Below are positions 1-10,165 of a stretch of 64,000 nt of DNA, piece after piece (the first letter of the stretch is position 1; every line of letters starts with the position of its first letter). The stretch spans positions 19,060 to 83,059 of the forward strand of contig CACLWE010000007.1 of the NCBI GenBank assembly GCA_902610585.1. The letters are read 5' to 3'. The notes beneath the pieces were generated by a model that worked only from the letters and a program-made list of their open reading frames with translations, was not told the origin of the DNA and ran no database searches. A program made the position numbers and the translations under genes. Origin of the DNA: an uncultured Pelagibacteraceae bacterium (GTDB taxonomy: Bacteria > Pseudomonadota > Alphaproteobacteria > Pelagibacterales > AG-422-B15).

Positions 1-722
1 GCCTCGAACCCAAAATGATGGTCAGATTTAAAATGGCCAGCAATCGATCTTCCAAGGCAAACAATTAAGAATATTGTTCCAATTAGAACATGAAAGCCAT
101 GAAAGCCAGTCGCCATATAAAAAGTTGCACCATATATGTGCCCAGAAAATGAAAAATCAGCATGCATGTATTCATAAACCTGAAAACCAGTGAATACGAC
201 ACCAAGTCCTACCGTGCACCATAGTCCCTGTATTAGCTCTTTTCTATTGCCTTCTAGCAATGCATGATGAGCCCAGGTAACTGTTGTTCCTGATAAAAGC
301 AAGATTAACGTGTTGATTAGAGGTATGTGCCATGGATCCATTAGATGAATATCTGGTGGAGGCCAAATAGCTCCTATTTGTTCTGTAGGAAATAAACTTG
401 CATTAAAATATGCCCAAAACCAAGCAACAAAGAACATAACTTCTGACGCAATAAATAAAGTCATGCCGTATCGAAGGCCAATTTGAACAACTGGGGTGTG
501 ATGACCTTGATGTTCGCCCTCTATAATCACATCTCTAAACCACATGTATGAGACATAGATAACAATTGCTAAACCAATTATCATTGTCCACATGTCATCG
601 GTCCTAAAATAAACAACCGCTCCAACGCACGCGATTAAAGCTCCAATCGATGCAAGAAGTGGCCAAGGACTTGGATCAACTAAATGGTATTCATGTGTTC
701 TTTTTGTATTTTCTGAACTCAT
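1..722 (-). CDS. coxC: Cytochrome c oxidase subunit III (3' end cut off by window edge)
   Basis: This is subunit III of the aa3-type terminal oxidase in the inner membrane; it holds lipids and stabilises subunit I during proton pumping. Reading the minus strand from the ATG at 722 gives about 240 residues of an expected 260-270, starting MSSENTKRTHEYHLVDPSPWP. It has several membrane helices, the conserved MFFVAWFWAYFNASL and WPPPDI segments, and a GFHGFHVLIGT segment near the break, all typical of CoxC. The reading frame runs off the window start, so the last helix is missing. It begins 6 nt after the ctaG stop and is the last visible gene of the cox operon. Confidence 0.97.
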   Translation of the reverse strand, partial: MSSENTKRTHEYHLVDPSPWPLLASIGALIACVGAVVYFRTDDMWTMIIGLAIVIYVSYMWFRDVIIEGEHQGHHTPVVQIGLRYGMTLFIASEVMFFVAWFWAYFNASLFPTEQIGAIWPPPDIHLMDPWHIPLINTLILLLSGTTVTWAHHALLEGNRKELIQGLWCTVGLGVVFTGFQVYEYMHADFSFSGHIYGATFYMATGFHGFHVLIGTIFLIVCLGRSIAGHFKSDHHFGFE

Positions 723-728
723 ATCTAA

Positions 729-1265
729 TTATGTATCACTGTTTTCATAAAAGGTATAGGACAAAGTAACTTCTGATAAATCAGAAATGTATTTATCATT
801 TTCAATTTCAGGATCTATAAAAAATGAAACTGGCATAATTTTAGTTTCGTTAGCCATGAGCTCCGTCTCTTGAAAACAAAAGCATTCAATTTTGTTAAAG
901 TACTTTCCTGCCTCAGTTGGTGAAACATTATAAACAGCTGTACCACTTAGAGTTTGGTCTGTATTATTCTCTATCACATAATTAATCAGTTTATTTTCAC
1001 CTATCTTTAATTGATGAATTCTTTGCTCGGGATAGAATTCCCAATCGAGAGTAGAACCAACGTTGGAGTCTAACCTAACATTGATAGTTTTATCGATAGA
1101 ATAAATGCTTTCAGATGAATACACATTTGGAGTGCCCCCAAATCCTGTAACTTTGCAAAAATAATTGTATAGAGGCACTGACGCATAAGCTAAAGCGATC
1201 ATGGTGACAACTATTCCAATTAGTCCGATCGCAGTGACAATGTTGTTTGACTTGATAAAATTCAT
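729..1265 (-). CDS. ctaG: Cytochrome c oxidase assembly protein CtaG/Cox11
   Basis: This copper chaperone delivers copper to the CuB site of oxidase subunit I on the periplasmic side of the inner membrane. The 178-residue protein has one N-terminal membrane anchor (about residues 9-29), followed by a periplasmic immunoglobulin-like domain. The ECFCFQE segment near residue 127 holds the CxC copper-binding pair of Cox11. Length matches the family (about 180-200). The start codon abuts the stop of the upstream micro-ORF (TAAATG), and coxC follows after 6 nt, so translation is probably coupled through the operon. Confidence 0.96.
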   Translation of the reverse strand: MNFIKSNNIVTAIGLIGIVVTMIALAYASVPLYNYFCKVTGFGGTPNVYSSESIYSIDKTINVRLDSNVGSTLDWEFYPEQRIHQLKIGENKLINYVIENNTDQTLSGTAVYNVSPTEAGKYFNKIECFCFQETELMANETKIMPVSFFIDPEIENDKYISDLSEVTLSYTFYENSDT

Positions 1266-1370
1266 TTAAATAGTTCCCAATTTATAAACAGTATAAGAGA
1301 AAAACAAAGCCACGAAGAAAACTAGTATTAGGGCAGTTATTATATTTCTTTTTTTAATTTTTTTATCCAT
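1266..1370 (-). CDS. 34-residue single-pass membrane protein in the cox operon (CoxF-like)
   Basis: This micro-ORF lies between ctaB and ctaG and encodes MDKKIKKRNIITALILVFFV and a short tail ending YKLGTI. It has a lysine-rich cytoplasmic start and one hydrophobic segment (about residues 10-27). Its ATG overlaps the ctaB TGA stop (TGATG) and its TAA abuts the ctaG ATG, so it fills the gap exactly. Alphaproteobacterial cox operons often carry a short, poorly conserved membrane protein at this place (CoxF or similar), and that context is the main support. The function is unknown; a role in oxidase assembly is inference. No charged or metal-binding motif is visible. Confidence 0.7.
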   Translation of the reverse strand: MDKKIKKRNIITALILVFFVALFFSYTVYKLGTI

Positions 1371-2299
1371 CAGTAAATATTCCATAGTAAATTATCAATT
1401 AATAGAATTGAGAAAATATTAAACAGATAAATAATTGAAAAATAAAATAGCATTTGAGCTTTTCGTTCAAGCAAGCCATCTTTCAACCACGATCTTTTGA
1501 GATCAAATGCCAAATAAATGAAAAAAATACTTAGAGCTGTTGACGAAACTCCAAAGAACAAAGAATAGTATGAACTCATAATTAAAGTAAGTGGCAATAA
1601 GGTAATCGAATATGCGATAATTAAATTTATCGTTTTACGCTCACCAACTATAAGTGGCATCATTGGAATTCCAGCCTTTTTGTAATCATCAGATTTATAA
1701 AGTGCAAGAGACCAGAAATGAGGAGGCGTCCATAGAAAAATTAACATGAAGAGAAGGCAAATCTCGGTTGAGACTCCTCCTGTCACAACTGCCCAACCGA
1801 TCATCGGAGGAAAGGCTCCCGCTGCACCTCCTATCACAATATTTTGAGGTGTCCTCTTTTTAAGCCATATTGTGTAAACAAATATATAAAAGCAAATTGT
1901 TAGTAAAAGTAATCCTGCAGCTGCTAAATTTGAAACCAAGTAGAGCATTGATATAGCAATTATTGAGAGTGTTATGCCATATATGAGCGCCCCATTAGCG
2001 CTTATTTGGTTTGTTGGCAAAGCTCGATCTTTTGTTCTATTCATTAATTTGTCAGTATCTCTCTCATACCACATGTTTAGTGCTCCTGACGCGCCAGAAC
2101 CAATTGAGATAGCAAGAATTGCGAGCAAACCTGTGGTAAAACTTAAACTTCCAGGTGCGATCATCATTCCTACAAAACTTGTAAATATAGAAAGTGACAT
2201 GACCCTTGGTTTAAGCAAGGAGGTATATAGAACTAGTTTTGTCGCAATAGAACCTAGCCCAAATTCCTGTTTGTTAGAAACTGAGGTAATATTTGCCAT
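1370..2299 (-). CDS. ctaB: Protoheme IX farnesyltransferase (heme O synthase)
   Basis: This UbiA-family membrane prenyltransferase adds a farnesyl group to heme B to make heme O, the precursor of heme A used by the aa3 oxidase. The 309-residue protein is polytopic and has the prenyl-diphosphate binding motif NMWYERDTDKLMNRTKDR around residues 75-92 and the second loop DDYKKAGIPMMP near residue 205. It sits directly after coxA (8 nt gap) and overlaps the following micro-ORF by one base, as in many alphaproteobacterial cox operons. Confidence 0.97.
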   Translation of the reverse strand: MANITSVSNKQEFGLGSIATKLVLYTSLLKPRVMSLSIFTSFVGMMIAPGSLSFTTGLLAILAISIGSGASGALNMWYERDTDKLMNRTKDRALPTNQISANGALIYGITLSIIAISMLYLVSNLAAAGLLLLTICFYIFVYTIWLKKRTPQNIVIGGAAGAFPPMIGWAVVTGGVSTEICLLFMLIFLWTPPHFWSLALYKSDDYKKAGIPMMPLIVGERKTINLIIAYSITLLPLTLIMSSYYSLFFGVSSTALSIFFIYLAFDLKRSWLKDGLLERKAQMLFYFSIIYLFNIFSILLIDNLLWNIY

Positions 2300-2307
2300 T
2301 ATAATTT

Positions 2308-3918
<1,611 letters not shown>

Positions 3919-3947
3919 TTATATATTTCTCCTCTAAGTAAAATATT

Positions 3948-4775
3948 TTATTTTTTAGCCATTTCAAATGTATCGTCACTGTAATTAATCTCTAAAGATG
4001 CATACTCAGATTTAGCAAATTTGATCCACTCTTCAAATTCTTTATTTGAAACAACTTTAACATTAATGGGCATAAATGCATGTTTTGGACCACAAAGCTC
4101 TGAGCATTGGCCATAATAGATTCCTTCTTTATTAGCCTTAAACCATGTTTCATTTAATCTTCCCGGTACAGCATCCATCTTGACACCAAATGCTGGAATT
4201 GTCCAAGCGTGCAGCACATCTGCTGAAGTTAACTGAAGCTTGACCACTTTATCTACTGGTACAACAATTTGAGTATCAGTCTCTAACAATCTTAACTTTG
4301 GATCTGATAGCTCATGATCAGCAAGCATGTTGGCATCAAAAGAGATATCATCGAAATCAGGGTACTCGTAAGTCCAATACCATTGATTGCCGATGGCCTT
4401 AATTGTTATATCTGCCTTTGGTATTGTTTCAGAAACATATAGTAATCTAAAAGATGGAATAGCAATAATGATTAACAATATTACTGGAATTACAGTCCAC
4501 AATATTTCAATTGTTGTGTTATGTGTTGTTGTGGAAGCAACATGATTGCGGCTGCTATTAAATCTGAACATGATATATAGCAGAAGACCAAGTACTAAAA
4601 GTGATATGCCTGTAATAATAGGCATTAAAATATAACTATGAAATGATATAATATCAGACATTAAATCAGTTGCAGGCTGTTGAAAGCTTAGCTGCCAATT
4701 TTCAGAAATGCCTTCATTTGCAAGAGAAAAGGACGGTATTAGCAGAAAGAATAATATCTTAATAATATTTTTCAT
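3948..4775 (-). CDS. ctaC: Cytochrome c oxidase subunit II
   Basis: Subunit II receives electrons from cytochrome c through its binuclear CuA centre in the periplasm. A signal peptide (MKNIIKILFFLLIPSFSLA) is followed by two membrane helices and a cupredoxin domain with the CuA motif CSELCGPKHAFM plus the upstream histidine in DVLHAWTIPAFGVKMD. The aromatic patch QWYWTYEYP for electron entry is intact. I chose the ATG at 4775 because it puts the signal peptide at the N-terminus. An in-frame ATG at 4847 would add 24 residues; neither has a clear Shine-Dalgarno sequence. It is the first gene of the cox operon and is divergent from tldD. Confidence 0.96.
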   Translation of the reverse strand: MKNIIKILFFLLIPSFSLANEGISENWQLSFQQPATDLMSDIISFHSYILMPIITGISLLVLGLLLYIMFRFNSSRNHVASTTTHNTTIEILWTVIPVILLIIIAIPSFRLLYVSETIPKADITIKAIGNQWYWTYEYPDFDDISFDANMLADHELSDPKLRLLETDTQIVVPVDKVVKLQLTSADVLHAWTIPAFGVKMDAVPGRLNETWFKANKEGIYYGQCSELCGPKHAFMPINVKVVSNKEFEEWIKFAKSEYASLEINYSDDTFEMAKK

Positions 4776-4938
4776 AGAGAAGTTATTGATTAAATGTTTT
4801 GAACTACTAGGTAATATATACTGCTTAATTTGCATTAAACTACTCATTATTTCGCGACAGTTTGACGCAATTTTTGCTAGTTTTTAGGGTTTTTTTAATA
4901 TATTTTATAACGATATTTTTTATTCAGAACAATTCGAG

Positions 4939-6387
4939 ATGATTAACAAAAAAATAGAGAATCAGTCCAATGACAACCTCTTTTTCACCAGAAGCAGTTT
5001 AGATAACTCAAAAGTTGATAAAATTGTATCAGATGCTTTGCACAAAGCAGACGACGGAGAGCTTTTCATGGAATTCTGTGAAAGTGAGAGCTTTGTATAC
5101 GATGATCAAAGGTTAAAGAGTGCTTCATTTGATACATCAAAGGGTTTTGGATTAAGAGCTATAGCTGGCGAAAGTTCAGGCTACGCTCATTCATCCGATA
5201 TTGATGAGAACGCTCTAAAAAAAGCAAGTGAAACAGTAAATTTTATTACAAAAGACCATAATGCAAATTTCAACGCTAATTTTTCAAAAACCAATAGAAA
5301 ACTTTACAATGAGATCAATCCAATTAATGAAACTGAATTCTCAGAAAAAGTAGAAACTCTGAAAAAAATTGATGAATACGCTAGATCAAAAAATCCAAAT
5401 GTTAAGCAAGTTTCAGCATCACTAAACGGTGAATGGCAGGCTGTGAGAATTTACAGGCCTGGTGGAATTATGATTGAGGATCTTCGCCCTCTTGTAAGAC
5501 TTTATGTATCAGTCGTTCTCGAAAAGGATGGACGTCAGGAAAATGGCAGCAGAGGTTCAGGCGGTAGAGTAGATTACTCAACTTTCTTAAATTCCTCACA
5601 TTGGCAAAATCAGGTAGATGAAGCAATCAATCAGGCTGAAATAAATCTTACTTCTGTTGACACACCTGCAGGTGAAATGGATGTAGTTCTTGGACCGGGT
5701 TACCCGGGTGTACTGCTTCATGAAGCAATAGGACATGGACTTGAGGGTGATTTTAATAGAAAAAAAACTTCTGCATTCTCTAACCTTATGGGAGAAAAAA
5801 TTGCTGACGAGTCAGTGACAGTTGTTGATGATGGAACAATTGATTCTCGTAGAGGTTCTTTGAGCGTTGACGATGAGGGTACACCAACTAACTGTACAAC
5901 GTTAATTGAAAATGGAATTTTAACTGGATACATGCAGGACAGATTAAACTCAAAACTAATGGGCGTTAATCCTACAGGAAATGGCAGAAGAGAAAGTTAT
6001 GCTCACTTACCCATGCCTCGTATGACAAATACATATATGTTATCGGGTAATCGCCATCCCGAAGAGATTCTAAAATCAGTTAAGAATGGCCTATACGCTG
6101 TGGATTTTGGCGGTGGCCAGGTTGATATAACAAGTGGTAAGTTTGTATTCACTTGTACTGAAGCTTACAAAATAGAAAATGGTAAAGTTACAAACCCTGT
6201 AAAAGGCGCGACGCTTATCGGTAACGGTCCTGATGTTTTAAAAAGAGTTAAAATGGTTGGCAACGATTCAAAAATGGATACAGGTATTGGAACGTGCGGT
6301 AAAGACGGACAAAGTGTTCCAGTTGGAGTAGGTCAGCCTACGATGTTGATAGAAAATCTTACTGTTGGAGGTACAGCGACAGCTTAG
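4939..6387 (+). CDS. tldD: TldD-family metalloprotease
   Basis: TldD, with its partner TldE/PmbA, forms a zinc protease that degrades unfolded peptides and matures some modified peptides and toxins. The 482-residue length matches the family. The catalytic motif His261-Glu262-x3-His266 (LLHEAIGHGLEGD) is intact, and the downstream barrel segments such as GKFVFTCTEAYKIENGK are recognisable. No pmbA gene is in this window. It is transcribed away from the cox operon, an arrangement common in alphaproteobacteria, and its 3' end overlaps the convergent acyl-CoA ligase gene by 4 nt. Confidence 0.95.
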   Translation: MINKKIENQSNDNLFFTRSSLDNSKVDKIVSDALHKADDGELFMEFCESESFVYDDQRLKSASFDTSKGFGLRAIAGESSGYAHSSDIDENALKKASETVNFITKDHNANFNANFSKTNRKLYNEINPINETEFSEKVETLKKIDEYARSKNPNVKQVSASLNGEWQAVRIYRPGGIMIEDLRPLVRLYVSVVLEKDGRQENGSRGSGGRVDYSTFLNSSHWQNQVDEAINQAEINLTSVDTPAGEMDVVLGPGYPGVLLHEAIGHGLEGDFNRKKTSAFSNLMGEKIADESVTVVDDGTIDSRRGSLSVDDEGTPTNCTTLIENGILTGYMQDRLNSKLMGVNPTGNGRRESYAHLPMPRMTNTYMLSGNRHPEEILKSVKNGLYAVDFGGGQVDITSGKFVFTCTEAYKIENGKVTNPVKGATLIGNGPDVLKRVKMVGNDSKMDTGIGTCGKDGQSVPVGVGQPTMLIENLTVGGTATA

Positions 6388-7949
6388 CTTACTTGTCTCT
6401 CTTGATCCTTCCAATACGGTTCTCTCAATACTTTTTTTAAAACTTTTCCACTAGCATTTCTTGGAACTTCATTAATAAAATCTATTGATTGGGGCTTTTT
6501 ATAACTTGCAATTCTGTCTTTACAGAAGCTTATCAAATCAGCTTCAGTTACATTTGATCCCTCTTTTTTCACAATACAAGCTTTTACTACTTCACCATAT
6601 TTTTCGTCTGGAACACCAATTACTGCGGCATCAACAACCTCAGGATGTGCAAATAGAGCGGCTTCAACTTCAGTTGAGTAAATATTCTCGCCCCCAGACA
6701 CAATCATGTCTTTTATTCTATCTTGTATAAATACAAATCCTTCTTCGTCCATTCGACCTGCATCACCTGTATGCATCCACCCACCTTTAAGCGCTTTCTC
6801 ACTTTCCTCTTTTTTATTCCAATAACCTTTCATGATTTGAGGTCCCTTTGCGCAGATCTGGCCTATTTCACCAATGGGAAGAGGGTTGTCATTTTCATCT
6901 CGTATTTCAACTTGTGTATCGATTGCAGGTCTGCCACATGATTTTAATAGTTCAGGTTTTTCATTAAGTGCACGAATATGTTCTTCTGGAGTCATTAAAC
7001 ATATAACAGCTACCGTTTCTGTCATTCCAAAACCTTGTCCAAATTTACACTTAAAAACATCCATTGCCTTTTTGAGAGTTTCTGGAGCGATTGGCGAGGC
7101 TCCATAATGTATCTGATCTAAATCATTATATTCGTTACTTGCAACATTTGGCACTGATACTAAGCAAGCTTGAATCATTGCAGGAACTAAAACTGTATGG
7201 GTAATTTTTTCATTTGCTAGACAGTCTACTACATCTTGCGGAATAAAATCCTCTTGAATAACAATTGTTCCACCTATTGCAATGCATCCACACATATTAA
7301 TCATTGCTGCAGCATGATACATTGGTGCCACCAAAAGAGTTCTCGAAGGCCTCGGTAAAGTTAAACTATTTAAATACTGTCTTATGTTAGCAGCAACATT
7401 TCTTTGTAAAAGAACTGCGCCTTTTGGATGACCTGTAGTACCACTTGTATACATTTGATATACGTCATCATTTTCATGGATTTTTAAAGTTGGTTTTTCA
7501 TTCGAACTATCTGAAAGCCAATCATAAAAATCCTGAAATTTTTCTATGCTATTATCAAGCGAAATAGAAATATATTTTTTTACATTTTTTAACTCTGATG
7601 AAATCTGATTTATTCTACCCAAATATTCATTACCTTTGACTATTATAAGTTTGGCTTCAGAATCATTTATTATGTATGCCCACTCTTGGTCCGCTAAACG
7701 ATAATTCAGTGGAACAGGTACAGCGCCAACTTTTGATGCTGCATAATACATAATTGCCATTTCAGTACAATTTTTTGCTAGAAATGCAAATCTATCTCCA
7801 ACTTCTAAACCCTCAGAAACTAGTTTGTTAGCCAATTGATTGCTTAATAAATTTGCTTCTTGATAAGAAAGCGAATTTCCTTCAAATTCAGAAAAGGGGA
7901 AATTAGGATTTTTATCTGCTCCATTTTCTAAATGCTCATGTAATAACAT
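6384..7949 (-). CDS. Class I adenylate-forming acyl-CoA ligase
   Basis: This enzyme activates a carboxylic acid with ATP and CoA through an acyl-adenylate. The 521-residue protein has the P-loop motif YTSGTTGHPKGAV (about residues 168-180), the FGMTETV motif, the hinge GWMHTGDAGRMDEEGFVFIQDRIKDMI, and the C-terminal lysine in NEVPRNASGKVLKK. Family members include medium- and long-chain fatty-acyl-CoA synthetases and carnitine/crotonobetaine-CoA ligases; the substrate cannot be settled from motifs. It is convergent with tldD and lies 36 nt downstream of the penicillin-acylase gene, so the two may be cotranscribed. Confidence 0.9.
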   Translation of the reverse strand: MLLHEHLENGADKNPNFPFSEFEGNSLSYQEANLLSNQLANKLVSEGLEVGDRFAFLAKNCTEMAIMYYAASKVGAVPVPLNYRLADQEWAYIINDSEAKLIIVKGNEYLGRINQISSELKNVKKYISISLDNSIEKFQDFYDWLSDSSNEKPTLKIHENDDVYQMYTSGTTGHPKGAVLLQRNVAANIRQYLNSLTLPRPSRTLLVAPMYHAAAMINMCGCIAIGGTIVIQEDFIPQDVVDCLANEKITHTVLVPAMIQACLVSVPNVASNEYNDLDQIHYGASPIAPETLKKAMDVFKCKFGQGFGMTETVAVICLMTPEEHIRALNEKPELLKSCGRPAIDTQVEIRDENDNPLPIGEIGQICAKGPQIMKGYWNKKEESEKALKGGWMHTGDAGRMDEEGFVFIQDRIKDMIVSGGENIYSTEVEAALFAHPEVVDAAVIGVPDEKYGEVVKACIVKKEGSNVTEADLISFCKDRIASYKKPQSIDFINEVPRNASGKVLKKVLREPYWKDQERQVS

Positions 7950-7985
7950 GAGAAAATTTTATATAATTATTTTTTTTCTACAAGC

Positions 7986-10163
7986 TCAATTAAAGAATGT
8001 ATCTTTAAGCTTTTCGCTTGCAAATAAATTAATTTGATCATCATAGTGCGGGGAACCCATGTTCATTGTAGCGCTTCCAAATTGGTGAATGCTTTTTGAT
8101 ACCTGTTTTTTATTTTCATCCCATTTTACATAGATATAAAGGCCGTCTCCAGCAACAGCTTTGAGTATTCCATCATCGCTTCGCGGAGCGTAAATTGCCC
8201 TTAAAACATCGGGCCCTCCTTGAATGTGTACCAAATTTGATCCTCTCTCCAAGAAATTAACATCACTCCATTTTACACTTAATGTACCAAAGTTTTTCTC
8301 AAACTCATCAACACAATTAATGAAGATTTCGATTGGATCTGGGCGTGACTTTCTTGTTATTTCTGCCAACCATTCAGGAGACAATATACAAACTCCAAAA
8401 GCAGCATGTAAATTATCAGAATCAGTTCCTAGATCCCAATCTCTCAAAAATTCTTGAGCATTTTTTAATTTATTTTCTGAAAATTCATGATTGAAAATTT
8501 CTTTCATAAACTTGTATTGTCTTGAATTGTAAGAAAACTTATTATCGTGTTTGTATTTATCAAGTTCGCCAAATGATATTGATTTATCAGGATCAAGAAG
8601 TTCGTAAGCTCTATACGCTCTATTCGTTGTTCGTGTTTGAAAACCCATAGTTGGATTGAAGTTAGATAAAGATAGGTTATCTTCCTTAGCCGTAACAAAA
8701 AAAGGATTTTGATTAGTACTAAATATATATCCAGAGCTTGGGTTTAAGATCTGAGGCACACTTTCAAAAGGATGAAAATTGTTCCAAATTAAATCACTCT
8801 TATTTCCGGGTACCACTTGCTTCCAATTATAGTTTGGGTCTCTTACTGGCGATTTAACATTATGAACAAAAAAGATATTATCCTCTTTATCAGCGTAAAC
8901 TAAATTTAAACTAGCTAGCTGTTCCATTCTTAAGGCATCAAGCCATTCATCAATATTTTTTGATTTATTCATTTTGAGCCATGCAGTTGAGTGGTTGACG
9001 TCATCCATTCCAACAAACCTTAGGGCATAGGCTTTATTATCATCTTTCAGAACAGGCCCATGTGCTGAATGGTACATTTGTATAGGATATGTAATACTGA
9101 AAGGACCAAACAGTTTAACTTTGAATTCTTGATCGATTTCGGTGAAATTAACCCATGCGCCATCTAGTTCATATTGATCATTATTCTCTGGGTTAAGTTT
9201 TAATTCATAAATATCAGATAAATCTGGTTGATTAACTGTAGCTCCCCACCCGAGATTTCCATTAAAGCCAACATGCACAAACGGTGATCCTGGAAAAGTG
9301 CCACCCATAATATTTAAGCCTTCTCCACTTTTGATATGAATTTCATACCAAGCAACCGGACCCGTTAATGGTTGATGTGAATTAATAACAAGCATTGTCT
9401 CATTGTCTCGTGATCTACTTTTGGAAACGGCAAATGCGTTTGAACCTGATGGTTTAAAGTATGTATTTATGCTTGCAACTATTGGATTATCGGATAGTGC
9501 GTTCATGTTCATTGCAACTTCCTCTTCATTATTATCCATTAAATTAATAAGTTCTGCGATTGAATGGTCTATGCCATAAAATAATGGCATTCGAAATGTC
9601 ATTCCAGCAACTAAATCATATACAGTAGCCGGATATAAAGATTGATCAACTAAGTTGGGATTTTTAGCGGCATAATAATTAAGTCCATCTGCATAACCTT
9701 TGATATAATTAATTGTTTCCTCTGGAATCTCATAAATTTTATTATTGACAGTTTCATGAACATTTAAAAACTTAATTAAAAAATCTAATTCTACTCCTTC
9801 TATTGCATCAATACTCTCCATTATGTCACCATCACCAGTAATAAGTGAATAAATTGCGGAGAGAGTCTTTGAATTAAAATTTAAGCTTGATAGTTCACCA
9901 CGAGACATTTTGATCATCATTTCAACATGTTCTAAATCATCTTCTGCTTGTACATAAGCAAAAGCAAATGCTGCATCTTTATCAGTATTTCCATAAACAT
10001 GTGGAACACCAAATTTATCTCTAGAAATTTTATATGAATAATTTTTCTCTGACTCGATAAAATTAGTTATTAAAAAGTTTCTGCTATTATGCTGATAAAA
10101 GATTATCAATGTGATTACAAAAATAACTACCGCTCCAAAAAATGAGAATAATAACTTGATCAA
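7986..10163 (-). CDS. Penicillin acylase family Ntn hydrolase
   Basis: Members of this family (peptidase S45) hydrolyse amide bonds of penicillins, acyl-homoserine lactones or other N-acyl compounds in the periplasm. The 725-residue precursor starts with a hydrophobic signal/anchor (residues 3-23). The self-processing site is visible as PSG|SNAFAV, making Ser241 the likely N-terminal nucleophile of the large chain. GWGATVNQPDLSDIYEL and the long beta chain also fit. True substrates in marine bacteria are mostly unknown; quorum-signal acylase, glutaryl-type acylase or lipopeptide acylase are all possible. It follows the GMC oxidoreductase gene after only 2 nt, suggesting one transcript. Confidence 0.88.
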   Translation of the reverse strand: MIKLLFSFFGAVVIFVITLIIFYQHNSRNFLITNFIESEKNYSYKISRDKFGVPHVYGNTDKDAAFAFAYVQAEDDLEHVEMMIKMSRGELSSLNFNSKTLSAIYSLITGDGDIMESIDAIEGVELDFLIKFLNVHETVNNKIYEIPEETINYIKGYADGLNYYAAKNPNLVDQSLYPATVYDLVAGMTFRMPLFYGIDHSIAELINLMDNNEEEVAMNMNALSDNPIVASINTYFKPSGSNAFAVSKSRSRDNETMLVINSHQPLTGPVAWYEIHIKSGEGLNIMGGTFPGSPFVHVGFNGNLGWGATVNQPDLSDIYELKLNPENNDQYELDGAWVNFTEIDQEFKVKLFGPFSITYPIQMYHSAHGPVLKDDNKAYALRFVGMDDVNHSTAWLKMNKSKNIDEWLDALRMEQLASLNLVYADKEDNIFFVHNVKSPVRDPNYNWKQVVPGNKSDLIWNNFHPFESVPQILNPSSGYIFSTNQNPFFVTAKEDNLSLSNFNPTMGFQTRTTNRAYRAYELLDPDKSISFGELDKYKHDNKFSYNSRQYKFMKEIFNHEFSENKLKNAQEFLRDWDLGTDSDNLHAAFGVCILSPEWLAEITRKSRPDPIEIFINCVDEFEKNFGTLSVKWSDVNFLERGSNLVHIQGGPDVLRAIYAPRSDDGILKAVAGDGLYIYVKWDENKKQVSKSIHQFGSATMNMGSPHYDDQINLFASEKLKDTFFN

Positions 10164-10165
10164 AA

